Source: Erigeron canadensis
Lineage: Eukaryota > Streptophyta > Magnoliopsida > Asterales > Asteraceae
Direction of reading: 5' to 3'
DNA: 64,000 nucleotides
NCBI RefSeq assembly: GCF_010389155.1
Contig: NC_057769.1
Coordinates: forward strand, 6,200,735 to 6,264,734
Shown: piece after piece, positions 37,748 through 50,961 of the stretch
Layout: each line of letters begins with the position of its first letter
Position numbering within the stretch: position 1 is the first letter of the stretch
The notes under the pieces: generated by a model
What the model was told of the DNA's origin: nothing
What the model saw: only the letters and a program-made list of their open reading frames with translations
The model's database searches: none
Translations under genes and position numbers: made by a program

Positions 37748-40700
37748 TTAATGAGGATTTAACATACCCAGTTCACTGATGAGATGTTTAAAAGTCTTTT
37801 CATCAAGAGGTTTTGTAAAAACATCAGCTAACTGTTTATCAGTGGGGATGAAATGTATTTCAATATCTCCTTTCATAACATGATCACGAATGAAGTGATA
37901 CCTGATATCAATATGCTTTGTCTTTGAGTGCATCACTGGGTTGTGAGATATAGCAATAGCACTGGTGTTGTCACAAAAGATTGGGGTTCTTGTAAATTTC
38001 ATGCCATAATCAAGTAACTGGTTTTTGATCCAGAGAATCTGGGCACAGCAACTGGCCGCAGAAATGTATTCTGCCTCAGCAGTAGACATTGAGACTGAAG
38101 TCTGCTTCTTACTTGTCCAACTCACCAGTTTCCCCCTAGGAAATGACATCCACCAGTTGTGGATTTTCTATCAATCTTACAACCTGCATGATCTGAATCT
38201 GAATAACCCATTAGATCTAACCCTGAGCCTTTGGGATACCAAAGACCAAGGCTAGGGCACCCTTTCAGGTACCTGAAAATGCGTTTAACAGCATGCAAGT
38301 GTGATTCTTTTGGATTTGCCTGAAATCTGGCACATAAACATGTTGCAAACATATATCTGGTCGACTGGCAGTTAGATACATCAGTGAACCAACCATTCCA
38401 CGATATTCTTTTTGGTCCACTGGTTTTCCATTTGGGTCAGAGTCCAAATTTAATGGAGCTGAAATAGGTGTGGTTTTTGATGGGATTGAATCAAATTTGT
38501 ATTTTCTCAACAAATCTCTGACATATTTTTCTTGGTTAATAAAAATACCATCCATGGTTGTTTAATTTGTAAACCTAAGAAAAATGTTAATTCACCCATT
38601 AAACTCATCTCATATTCTTGAGACATAATTTTTGAAAACCTTTTACACATTCCATCATCAGTTGACCCAAATATAATATCATCAACATAAATTTGTACCA
38701 GCAAGATATCACCTTTTTCTTTCAAGATGAACAAGGTATTATCTATTGCACCTCTTTGAAAACCATTTTTGAGAAGATGTTTAGTTAGAGTATCATACCA
38801 GGCTTGGGGCTTGTCGAAGACCATATAAAGCTTTGTTCAGTCTATATACCCAATGTGGATGCTTTTCATTTATGAAGCCTGGAGTCTGCGTAACATACAC
38901 TTCTTCTTCCAATGTGCCATTCAGAAACGCACTTTTTACATCCATCTGGAAAACCTTGAATTGTAAGTGAGCAGCATAAGCCAAGAAAATTCTGATGGCT
39001 TCAAGTCTTGCAACTGGAGCAAAAGTTTCATCGAAATCAACACCTTCTGCCTGACAATAACCCTTGGCAACTAATCTAGCTTTGTTTCTGACAACGTTGC
39101 CATCTTCATCCATCTTGTTCGGTAGACCCACCTCGTTCCAATGGGTTCTCTCTTTAACCCTGGAGGACAAGGAACAAGCTCCCAAACATTGTTCCTTTCG
39201 AACTGGTTGAGTTCTTCTTGCATAGCTTCAACCCAGCTTGGATCTGCCATAGCCTCGTCAATCTTCTTCGGTTCAATTAGTGATAAGAAGGTGACGTTCA
39301 AGCATTGATCACTTGTGGCTCTTCTAGTCTGAACCCCACTATCTGGATTGCCAATAATCTGCTCAATGGGATGAGCAGCAGTCCATTTAGTGTATTGACT
39401 AGGTTGGTGTAATACAACATCAGTGCAAGACACCTGACGATCTCCAACTGTTGCAGCAACAGGAGGAGAATCAGTCCAAACTACTTCAACTTCATCATTA
39501 TTGTCAACTGAAGAGTTAACATGATTATCTTCAAACAAAGGTATCTCTTGAAGAACTGGAGAAGCTTGTAGTGGTTCTGATGTTGTTGTGGCACGCACAT
39601 CAGATCCAATTACCAGTTTTTCAGGTAGGTTAAAACTGATAGAAGGATAGAATGAGGTGTCACAGAAGTTCTTCTTTACCTTAACTGGTTCCAAGACTTG
39701 GTGTTTGGAAACATTTTCTGGTGTACTAACTGATTGATGAACCTGATCAGATACACCAAAATCAACTGGGACAACTGAAGATAAATCAAGGGTTGGTCTT
39801 TTGTTGATTGCTTCATTTGATTCATCGAACGTGACATGAATTGTCTCATGTACCTTTTGGAGTCTATAATTATAAACTCTATAGGCTTTTCTAATATTTG
39901 AATACCCCACAAAGACACCTTCGTCAGCTTTTGCATCGAATTTTCCCAACTGACTGGAATCGTTTAAAATGTAAACTGGACAGCCAAATACATGGAAATA
40001 TCCAACATTTGGCTTACGATTCCTGAGGACTTCATAGGCAGTCTTCCTATGTCTCTTGACATAAACTGACCGGTTTGGGGTGTGACACGCAGTTGCTACA
40101 GCTTCAGCCCAAAAACAGGTGGGAAGACCAGATTCAGATAACATACTTCTGGCAGCTTCAATCAATGTGCGATTCTTCCTTTCAACCACACCATTTTGTT
40201 CTGGAGAACGAGCTGACGAGAAGTTTTGAGAAACGCCAGTGTCAGTGCAAAATGTCTCCAATTCTTTATTCATGAATTCTGTACCGTTATCACTTCGCAA
40301 CTGACAAACTTTCTTGGTAAACTTGAGCTCAATTCGCTTGATGAGAGAGATAATTTCACCAGATGCATCACTCTTTGATCTGATAAATATCACCCAACAA
40401 AATCTGGTGTATTCATCGACCACAACCAAAGTGTACCTTTTACCAGCTTTAGTTTGAACATTCACTGGACCAAAAAGGTCCATATGAAGCATGTGAAGAG
40501 GTTCAGTGATGCTGAAATTCTGTTTGGTCTTGAAACTGGCTCTTTTCTTTTTGCCCATTTCACACCCTGGACATGGCTTCTCCCTTTTAAAGGAAAACAA
40601 AGGTATCCCATCAACTAGTTGCTTTCTTGACAACTGTTAATGTTTTTGAAGTTAAGATGGGATAACCGTTTATGCCACAGCCAGTTGGTGTCCTCATCAC

Positions 40701-41092
40701 CTTGACATAGAAACAATGCTCTTTTGGAGTAGGCTCCATGTTCATGATGTACACATTCCCTTTTCTTGGTGCAATCATTACTACCTTCCAATCCTTGTTA
40801 AAAACAGTGCCTTGAGCAATGTCGAACAGTACCCTATATCCATCATCACAAAGTTGACTGACACTTATCAAGTTATATTTCAAACCATTTACAAATGCAA
40901 CCTTAGTGAATTGAATCTGCCCATTGTCAACAACACCATATCCTTCAGTTTCCCACTTCCATCATTACCAAATGTCACTGCAGGTCCATCACATGCAGTG
41001 AACTCTTCCAGCAGGGGCTTACATCCGGTCATAGTCCGGCCAGCTGCGCTGTCCAGATACCAAATATTTTGTTCGATCGCCCTGCACACCAA
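37748..41092 (-). pseudogene. copia pol region, left contig (protease, integrase, RT, RNase H)
   Basis: In element order: a protease motif WYLDSAAGRTMTG near 41,030-41,065; an integrase zinc-finger and core with KPCPGCEMGKKKRASFK (near 40,540), RSDNGTEFMNKELETFC and SPEQNGVVERKNRTLIEAAR (about 40,150-40,300); RT with [40 protein letters not shown] and the catalytic YVDDIIFGS (about 38,665-38,695); RNase H with SMSTAEAEYISAASCCAQIL and ADVFTKPLDE (37,800-38,100). Frame changes near 38,150, 38,350, 38,560, 38,810, 39,130 and 40,620 break it. At several of them the right-contig copy is in frame, so many are likely sequence errors. Confidence 0.9.
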
Positions 41093-42186
41093 GTTAGTGA
41101 TCAGTTATTTTTGTGAACCCATCTTTTCTTGATGGGTCCACTGGACTTCTTCCGAGAAGTCCCATGTGCTTGACTAGGTGTTGAACTGGATGAGGAAACT
41201 GGAGGGTTCTCTCCAGTTTCTGGAATAAAAACAATTGGTTTCAGTGGAACATTGACCTCCTTTTTCTTTTCGATGTATGCTCCTTTCTGAGCAGATTGTT
41301 TTATCTTTTGTTTTTGAGGAGGAGTTTGACAATTTGTTTTTCAACAGAAGAGGATGCACCTCCTTCCAAATTCTTAATTCTGGCAGTACAACTTTGTACC
41401 TGCCTTGACAAATTTTGGATTTGATTTTCCATTCTTACCAAAATGTTTTTTTCTTCAGGCTGCTGGCCTTTGGACTTTGGCTCAGCGGGGTTTTAGTCTT
41501 TAGAGTTGAGGACTCACTTGACTTATGAGGTAAGGGATTGTCACCATATTCCTTTTTAACTGTAGCTTTAGCCTTCTTGGCTCCAGTTTTAACCTCAACA
41601 GGGTTGGTCTTAGTGGATTCAGATTTGATTGTGCCAGAGGAATCATAAGGTGTTTCATTTTAACAGATTCTGGCAATTGGTGAATTGTGGGTAAAACAGC
41701 TGCCATCTGAAGATCACCAGATTTCCAGGCAGTTTTTTGAGCATCAATGGTTTTAGAAAAAGCGTCATAATTTTTACCAGATGCTTGAACCCAAGAATTA
41801 ATAACCATATGTTCTTTTCAAGATCAAATTTCAGTTTTTGGTTATCTCTTTCCAATGCCTCGTTTTTCAAATCTGACTCTTTAAGAGCCAACTGGACACT
41901 TTGCAAATCTTACTTGACTTTTCATGTTGTTTAATTCAACCAAACTGTTTCTAAATATCTTTCACAGTCAGTTCTCATGGTTTCAACAAATAACAAGTCA
42001 TCATTCAATGATTCAGCAATATCCAATTTCAGTTCTGAATCAATTTCGATATCATAATCCCTTACCTTCTTTAAAATGATATCAACCCATCTTCCAGATA
42101 CATACAACATCCTTCACCACTGGTTGTTGACTCTCCAATGCCATGAAACACATATCTCTAATCTCTTCTTCATCATCAGATGATCA

Positions 42187-43507
42187 TCAGAGTTTCCATT
42201 TCCCTTCAGTTTGAGCCATCATGCACTTGTTCTTTTCTTTCTCATTATTTTGTTCAAGAGACATGAGAGCAATCTGGGCCTTAAGTTTCTTGTATTTGGC
42301 CTTATAATCATCAGTTTTAACAAAGTTTGGGACAATAGGACCAGTTTGGTAGTTCATCTGACTAGATCTGCATTCCTTCATGAAATGGCCTTTCTTACCA
42401 CATTTATAGCAGGTAAGATTAGCCTTATCCATTGAGATTGAATTGGAAGCATTATTGGACCCATTAAATCGATTAGATTTATGCTTAAAAAACCTAAAGG
42501 TTTTAGCAATCATGGCAACCAGATCATCATCGTCAGTTTCCTCACAACCATCACTGAGATTAGTGGTTAGACCAGAGTTCAAAAAGTTGTTTAACATTTC
42601 CTTCATAGAATGTGACTGGACATTCTCAGTAGATATTAAAGCAGCACAAGGTTGCCCAGAAAAGTTGGCAGCCTTGGAACTCTGAGCATGGTTTAAAGCA
42701 TCTTGTTCAGCGAGTAATCTTGCTGCATCATTATCTTCAGTAAATCTGAAGGCTCCATAAAGAGAGGCAAGAGTATGGCTATGCAAGGTCTTTCCTTGTC
42801 TTAAGACAAGACCATGTGTGCCCATTTGGATGGCAAAACATCACAGAATTTTTCAAGAAGAATATCCTTATCCTTCTCCACTCCCAAGCCTCTAAGTTGA
42901 TTAATTAGGCCAGTAAATCTGGTATAAGTACCAGTTAAACTTTCATTGGGAAGAGCAAAGAAGGATTCATACTTCTTGTTGAGAGCAACCTTTCTAGTGA
43001 CAATGGTGTCATTTCCTCCTTCAAACTGGAGAACTAATTCATCCCACATAGATTTTGCACTTGGAAATAGCACAAGAGTAGGAATTAGGTTCCTCAGGTA
43101 TAGCAGAAAGAATCATGTTTTTCAGTTTGGTATCAAGATCAACCAATCTGCGATCCTCATCTGACAATGTTCCTCAGATTTTCCCTGGTGCCTCTTCTCC
43201 CAGTGGGGTCGAGAAGAGGGCTAACACCACTGGACATGGGTGTATATGGCCCATCCTTAAGGATTTTCAACATATACCTCTCTATCCCACCAAAATGCAA
43301 GAGCATTCTAGCCTTCCATGTACCAAATGTCTCACCATTCCCATCGAATTTGGGAACAGGAGAGTTGGAGTAATGTACATGAACGTGGTTAGCTCCAGGA
43401 GTAGAGGAGGAGGAGGAGGGTTAGTATTTAAAGGAGTAGCAATATTAGGATTAGATTCATTGGACCAGAACCATTCTCACCTTCAGCAGCCATCGAAGCA
43501 GACCTAG
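42187..43507 (-). pseudogene. copia gag region, left contig (error-rich copy)
   Basis: Contains the copia gag-type domain (KSMWDELVLQFEGG, LFEK-like segments near 42,840-43,070) and a CCHC zinc knuckle CYKCGKKGHFMKEC (near 42,375-42,415). It matches the right-contig gag at 49.6-50.9 kb but carries many single-base deletions, mostly in homopolymers, giving at least four frame changes. Confidence 0.85.
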
Positions 43508-43537
43508 GTTATAGAATTGAAACAATTCAACCTGCCT

Positions 43538-43549
43538 GCTCTGATACCA
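43538..43549 (-). promoter_or_regulatory. Primer binding site, left contig
   Basis: Minus strand TGGTATCAGAGC, complementary to the 3' end of plant initiator tRNA-Met, lies two bases inside the LTR. Confidence 0.9.
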
Positions 43550-43551
43550 CT

Positions 43552-44511
43552 TATTAGTCCCAACTATCACTAGATGGGTGCTGAAGACACCTCTATGTCG
43601 ATGGTGAGTGAACTTTGCAACACGATCAATTAATCTGGATGTGACCAGTTAGTTTGATCGTGTACCAGGTTAACTGGAATTAAGTATTAAGTGACAGAAT
43701 GTAATACATGCAATAATATAAATGACGAGCATATAAACTGGTGAGACAATATGTAATTTTCAAGTGTTATTTTTTATTACTGTTTAAATAAAATACAAGG
43801 TTGTTGCGGAACCAAGATAATACAAGAATGTAAATATCCTAACAACCCATGAATTACAATTGATCTAAACTTGGAAATTCTCCTAAACAATCGAAACACT
43901 TAGAGTTGTGAAATGTTTCTTTTTGATTGAGAGAATATTGCACAAGTTCACCATATTGCAGAATATTTGTATTTGCAAAGTTATTGAAACAGCTTGTGCA
44001 AGGACCTCTATTTATAGTCGAAGATTGAGCATGGGGATCTCAACTTCGATGTACAAATATGGTTGACAGCACACAAAAGTATTGTTTAAATAATCCTTTG
44101 TGTGTGTTAAATAAAGTAAGACAAAAGGTTACTTTATTCAACACTCTACATCTTTGTATCTTTATCCAAAGACAATATCATTGTCCGGTTAAAAGGATGT
44201 AGAGTAGAGTAAAAAGGTCCTCCTCGTAATCAGTGTAAAGCTTTGTAAGAGCATTTACACTGGAGGATTCTCCAGTTGATTGATCTGGTAGATTGTCAAC
44301 TGGGCTTCGCTGCCATTGCCAATCTCTATTTCCATTTGTTGTCTTTGACTTCAACTGGAAGGTCTTCAGATTCTAGTCGTCTGATCTCAACTGGAGGAAG
44401 TCATCAGTTGCTAAACCTGTACAATGCAACTGGACTTCTAATATTTCGGACATTCCTCATGCTCTCCAGATGTCACTGGAGAGCTCCAGTTAGTTTAAAC
44501 TGGACCTAACA
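43552..44511 (-). repeat. LTR at the left contig end (error-rich copy of the 5' LTR)
   Basis: 960 bp. It differs from the two outer 967-bp LTRs by scattered one- to four-base indels, many in homopolymers, and stops at the LTR terminus exactly where the N gap begins. Probably the same locus as 50,962-51,928 read at lower quality. Confidence 0.85.
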
Positions 44512-44611
44512 NNNNNNNNNNNNNNNNNNNNNNNNNNNNNNNNNNNNNNNNNNNNNNNNNNNNNNNNNNNNNNNNNNNNNNNNNNNNNNNNNNNNNNNNN
44601 NNNNNNNNNNN
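44512..44611. other. Assembly gap, exactly 100 N
   Basis: A 100-base N run, a conventional scaffold gap of unknown size. The sequence to its right begins inside the retrotransposon at a point matching about 37,168. Confidence 0.99.
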
Positions 44612-45199
44612 TTGGTGGGGGGTATTATATGCAGTAAAAATATTTGCCAAAATATATACGAAAGATATTTTAGTCTCCAAAAGTTTGAAATAATTGTAAA
44701 AGTTATTTCCAAAATTTTGAGAATTCAAAATATTTAATACTTCCCATCAAGCATTTAATGCTACGACGGCTGGTATTCACATTTACCCACTAACTTCACC
44801 AATACCCATAAAAAGTGCAGTACATTCGGCAAAAGTCTTGACACGTAAGACATGTCAGGTGACGTTCGTGAGTGCGAGGTTATACTCGAGTAACTCACGT
44901 GTCACAAGTATCCACCAAGTAAAACACAACGTTATGAAATCTGGCTGACCACCATTTTGAGACAGACCAAACTAGCAACAAAAGAAAATTTAGATGCCAG
45001 TTTCAACTGATAACCTTCAGTTGCATTTTTCAATAATTTATTTGAAAAATATTTTGAGTCTTTTTCCCCCTAAAATGTGATCCATTTGATCAATGACTAG
45101 TCTTTGAGTACATCAAGGCGTTCAATCTCCAACCAATCAAGGATCACCTGGACCATCCTCAACTGAAGGCCTCTTCATTTTAATGAGGATTTAACATAC

Positions 45200-48100
45200 C
45201 CAGTTCACTGATGAATGTTTAAAAGTCTTTTCATCAAGAGGTTTGTAAAACATCAGCTAACTGTTTATCAGTGGGGATGAATGTATTTCAATATCTCCTT
45301 TCATAACATGATCACGAATGAAGTGATACCTGATTCAATATGCTTTGTCTTTGAGTGCATCACTGGTTTGAGATATAGCAATAGCACTGGTGTTGTCACA
45401 AAAGATTGGGGTTCTTGTAAATTCATGCCATAATCAAGTAACTGGTTTTTCCAGAGAATCTGGGCACAGCAACTGGCCGCAGAAATGTATTCTGCCTCAG
45501 CAGTAGACATTGAGACTGATCTGCTTCTTACTTTCCAACTCACCAGTTTTCCCCCTAGGAATGACATCCACCAGTTGTGGATTTTCTATCAATCTTACAA
45601 CCTGCATGATCTGAATCTGATAACCCATTAGATCTAACCCTGAGCCTTTGGGATACCAAAGACCAAGGCTAGGGCACCCTTTCAGTACCTGAAAATGCGT
45701 TTAACAGCATGCAAGTGTGATTCTTTTGGATTTGCCTGAAATCTGGCACATAAACATGTTGCAAACATTATATCTGGTCGACTGGCAGTTAGATACATCA
45801 GTGAACCAACCATTCCACGATATTTTTTTTGGTCCACTGGTTTTCCATTTGGGTCAGAGTCCAAATTTAATGGAGCTGAAATAGGTGTGGTTTTTGATGG
45901 GATTGAATCAAATTTGTATTTTCTCAACAAATCTCTGACATATTTTTCTTGGTTAATAAATACCATCCATGGTTTGTTTAATTTGTAAACCTAAGAAAAA
46001 TGTTAATTCACCCATTAAACTCATCTCATATTCTTGACATAATTTTTGAAAACCTTTTACACATTCCATCATCATCAGTTGACCCAAATATAATATCATC
46101 AACATAAATTTGTACCAGCAAGATATCACCTTTTTCTTTCAAGATGAACAAGGTATTATCTATTGCACCTCTTTGAAAACCATTTTTGAGAAGATGTTTA
46201 GTTAGAGTATCATACCAGGCTCTTGGGGCTTGTCGAAGACCATATAAAGCTTTGTTCAGTCTATATACCCAATGTGATGCTTTTCATTTATGAAGCCTGG
46301 AGTCTGCGTAACATACACTTCTTCTTCCAATGTGCCATTCAGAAACGCACTTTTTACATCCATCTGGAAAACCTTGAATTGTAAGTGAGCAGCATAAGCC
46401 AAGAATTCTGATGGCTTCAAGTCTTGCAACTGGAGCAAAAGTTTCATCGAAATCAACACCTTCTCCTGACAATAACCTTGGCAACTAATCTAGCTTTGTT
46501 TCTGACAACGTTGCCATCTTCATCCATCTTGTTCCGGTAGACCCACCTCGTTCCAATGGGTTCTCTCTTTAACCCTGGAGGACAGGAACAAGCTCCCAAA
46601 CATTGTTCCTTTCGAACTGGTTGAGTTCTTCTTGCATAGCTTCAACCCAGCTTGGATCTGCCATAGCCTCGTCAATCTTCTTCGGTTCAATTAGTGATAA
46701 GGGTGACGTTCAAGCATTGATCACTTGTGGCTCTTCTAGTCTGAACCCCACTATCTGGATTGCCAATAATCTGCTCAATGGGATGAGCAGCAGTCCATTT
46801 AGTGTATTGACTAGGTTGGTGTAATACAACATCAGTGCAAGACACCTGACGATCTCCAACTGTTGCAGCAACAGGAGGAGAATCAGTCCAAACTACTTCA
46901 ACTTCATCATTATTGTCAACTGAAGAGTTAACATGATTATCTTCAAACAAAGGTATCTCTTGAAGAACTGGAGAAGCTTGTACTGGTTCTGATGTTGTTG
47001 TGGCACGCACATCAGATCCAATTACCAGTTTTTCAGGTAGGTTAAAACTGATAGAAGGATAGAATGAGGTGTCACAGAAGTTCTTCTTTACCTTAACTGG
47101 TTCCAAGACTTGGTGTTTGGAAACATTTTCTGGTGTACTAACTGATTGATGAACCTGATCAGATACACCAAAATCAACTGGGACAACTGAAGATAAATCA
47201 AGGGTTGGTCTTTTGTTGATTGCTTCATTTGATTCATCGAACGTGACATGAATTGTCTCATGTACCTTTTGGAGTCTATAATTATAACTCTATAGGCTTT
47301 TCTAATATTTTGAATACCCCACAAAGACACCTTCGTCAGCTTTGCATCGAATTTTCCCAACTGACTGGAATCGTTTAAAATGTAAACTGGACAGCCAAAT
47401 ACATGGAAATATCCAACATTTGGCTTACGATTCCTGAGGACTTCATAGGCAGTCTTCCTATGTCTCTTGACATAAACTGACCGGTTTTGGGTGTGACACG
47501 CAGTTGCTACAGCTTCAGCCCAAAAACAGGTGGGAAGACCAGATTCAGATAACATACTTCTGGCAGCTTCAATCAATGTGCGATTCTTCCTTTCAACCAC
47601 ACCATTTTGTTCTGGAGAACGAGCTGACGAGAAGTTTTGAGAAACGCCAGTGTCAGTGCAAAATGTCTCCAATTCTTTATTCATGAATTCTGTACCGTTA
47701 TCACTTCGCAACTGACAAACTTTCTTGGTAAACTTGAGCTCAATTCGCTTGATGAGAGAGATAATTTCACCAGATGCATCACTCTTTGATCTGATAATAT
47801 CACCCAACAAAATCTGGTGTATTCATCGACCACAACCAAAGTGTACCTTTTACCAGCTTTAGTTTGAACATTCACTGGACCAAAAAGGTCCATATGAAGC
47901 ATGTGAAGAGTTTCAGTGATGCTGAAATCTGTTTGTCTTGAAACTGGCTCTTTTCTTTTTGCCCATTTCACACCCTGGACATGGCTTCTCCCTTTTAAAG
48001 GAAAACAAAGGTATCCCATCAACTAGTTGCTTTCTTGACAACTTGTTAATGTTTTTGAAGTTAAGATGGGATAACCGTTTATGCCACAGCCAGTTGGTGT

Positions 48101-48541
48101 CCTCATCAACCTTGACATAGAAACAATGCTCTTTTGGAGTAGGCTCCATGTTCATGATGTACACATTCCCTTTTCTTGGTGCAATCATTACTACCTTCCA
48201 ATCCTTGTTAAAACAGTGCCTTGAGCAATGTCGAACAGTACCCTATATCCATCATCACAAAGTTGACTGACACTTATCAAGTTATATTTCAAACCATTTA
48301 CAAATGCAACCTTAGTGAATTGAATCTGCCCATTGTCAACAACACCATATCCTTCAGTTTTCCCACTTCCATCATTACCAATGTCACTGCAGGTCCATCA
48401 CATGCAGTGAACTCTTCCAGCAGGGCTTCATCCGGTCATAGTCCGCCAGCTGCGCTGTCCAGATACCAAATATTTTTGTTTCGATCGCCCTGCACACCCA
48501 AGTTAGTGATCAGTTATTTTTGTGAACCCATCTTTTCTTGA
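45200..48541 (-). pseudogene. copia pol region, right contig (second reading of the same region)
   Basis: Near-identical to 37,748-41,092 but with a different set of small indels. The integrase core (47,500-47,810) and part of RT are readable, and the YGLRQAPRAWYDT motif is in frame here (near 46,210-46,240), unlike the left copy. Indels are densest near the gap (44,612-45,600). Confidence 0.88.
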
Positions 48542-48582
48542 TGGGTCCACTGGACTTCTTCCGAGAAGTCCCATGTGCTTGA

Positions 48583-50903
48583 CTAGGTGTTGAACTGGAT
48601 GAGGAAACTGGAGGGTTCTCTCCAGTTTCTGGAATAAAAACAATTGGTTTCAGTGGAACATTGACCTCCTTTTTCTTTTCGATGTATGCTCCTTTCTGAG
48701 CAGATTGTTTTATCTTTTGTTTTTGAGGAGGAGTTTTGACATTTGTTTTTCAACAGAAGAGGATGCACCTCCTTCCAAATTCTTAATTCTGGCAGTACAA
48801 CTTTGTACCTGCCTTGACAAATTTTGGATTTGATTTCCATTCTTACCAAAATGTTTTTTTCTTCAGGCTGCTGGCCTTTGGACTTTGGCTCAGCGGGGGT
48901 TTTAGTCTTTAGAGTTGAGGACTCACTTGACTTATGAGGTAAGGGATTGTCACCATATTCCTTTTTAACTGTAGCTTTAGCCTTCTTGGCTCCAGTTTTA
49001 ACCTCAACAGGGTTGGTCTTAGTGGATTCAGATTTGATTGTGCCAGAGGAATCATAAGGGTTTTCAATTTTAACAGATTCTGGCAATTGGTGAATTGTGG
49101 GTAAAACAGCTGCCATCTGAAGATCACCAGATTTCCAGGCAGTTTTTTGAGCATCAATGGTTTTAGAAAAAGCGTCATAATTTTACCAGATGCTTGAACC
49201 CAAGAATTAATAACCATATGTTCTTTTTCAAGATCAAATTTCAGTTTTTGGTTATCTCTTTCCAATGCCTCGTTTTTCAAATCTGACTCTTTAAGAGCCA
49301 ACTGGACACTTTGCAAATCATTTACTTGACTTTTCATGTTGTTTAATTCAACCAAAACTGTTTCTAAATATCTTTCACAGTCAGTTCTCATGGTTTCAAC
49401 AAATAACAAGTCATCATTCAATGATTCAGCAATATCCAATTTCAGTTCTGAATCAATTTCGATATCATAATCCCTTACCTTCTTTAAAATGATATCAACC
49501 CATCTTCCAGATACAACATCATCCTTCACCACTGGTTGTTGACTCTCCAATGCCATGAAACACATATCTCTAATCTCTTCTTCATCATCAGATGAGTCAT
49601 CAGAGAGTTCCCATTTCCCTTCAGTTTGAGCCATCATGCACTTGTTCTTTTCTTTCTCATTATTTTGTTCAAGAGACATGAGAGCAATCTGGCCTTAAGT
49701 TTCTTGTATTTGGCCTTATAATCATCAGTTTTAACAAAGTTTGGGACAATAGGACCAGTTGGTAGTTCATCTGACTAGATCTGCATTCCTTCATGAAATG
49801 GCCTTTCTTACCACATTTATAGCAGGTAAGATTAGCCTTATCCATTGAGATTGAATTGGAAGCATTATTGGACCCATTAATCGATTAGATTTATGCTTAA
49901 ACCTATTAAAGGTTTTAGCAATCATGGCAACCAGATCATCATCGTCAGTTTCCTCACAACCATCACTGAGATTAGTGGTTAGACCAGAGTTCAAAAAGTT
50001 GTTTAACATTTCCTTCATAGAATGTGACTGGACATTCTCAGTAGATATTAAAGCAGCACAAGGTTGCCCAGAAAAGTTGGCAGCCTTGGAACTCTGAGCA
50101 TGGTTTAAAGCATCTTGTTCAGCGAGTAATCTTGCTGCATCATTATCTTCAGTAAATCTGAAGGCTCCATAAAGAGAGGCAAGAGTATGGCTATGCAAGG
50201 TCTTTCCTTGTCTTAAGACAAACCATGTGTGCCCATTTGGATGGCAAAATCACAGAATTTTTCAAGAAGAATATCCTTATCCTTCTCCACTCCCAAGCCT
50301 CTAAGTTGATTAATTAGGCCAGTAAATCTGGTATAAGTACCAGTTAAACTTTCATTGGGAAGAGCAAAGAAGGATTCATACTTCTTGTTGAGAGCAACCT
50401 AGTGACAATGTGTGTCACAATCCTCCTTCAAACTGGAGAACTAATTCATCCCACATAGATTTTGCACTTGGAAATAGCACAAGAGTAGGAATTAGTTCCT
50501 CAGGTATAGCAGAAAGAATCATGTTTTTCAGTTTGGTATCAAGATCAACCAATCTGCGATCCTCATCTGACCAATGTTCCTCAGATTTTTCCCTGGTGCC
50601 TCTTCTCCCAGTGGGGTCGAGAAGAGGGCTAACACCACTGGACATGGGTGTATATGGCCCATCCTTAAGGATTTTCAACATATACCTCTCTATCCCACCA
50701 AAATGCAAGAGCATTCTAGCCTTCCATGTACCAAATGTCTCACCATTCCCATCGAATTTGGGAACAGGAGAGTTGGAGTAATGTACATGAACGTGGTTAG
50801 CTCCAGGAGTAGGAGGAGGAGGAGGAGGGTTAGTATTTAAAGGAGTAGCAATATTAGGATTAGATTCATTTGGACCAGAACCATTCTCACCTTCAGCAGC
50901 CAT
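48583..50903 (-). pseudogene. copia gag region, right contig (better copy)
   Basis: Starts at 50,903 with MAAEGENGSGPNESNPNI and a proline run, followed by a copia-type gag domain (FGTWKARMLLHFGGIERYML, KSMWDELVLQFEGG). The CCHC knuckle CYKCGKKGHFMKEC lies near 49,790-49,830. Downstream are coiled-coil-rich and Lys/Pro-rich segments (VKKEYGDNPLPHKSSESS). Breaks remain near 50,400 (a garbled ~15 bp), 49,790 and 49,160, so the frame is not continuous. Confidence 0.87.
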
Positions 50904-50947
50904 CGAAGCAGACCTAGGTTATAGAATTGAAACAATTCAACCTGCCT

Positions 50948-50959
50948 GCTCTGATACCA
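50948..50959 (-). promoter_or_regulatory. Primer binding site, right contig
   Basis: Same TGGTATCAGAGC sequence two bases inside the 5' LTR, complementary to initiator tRNA-Met. Confidence 0.92.
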
Positions 50960-50961
50960 CT

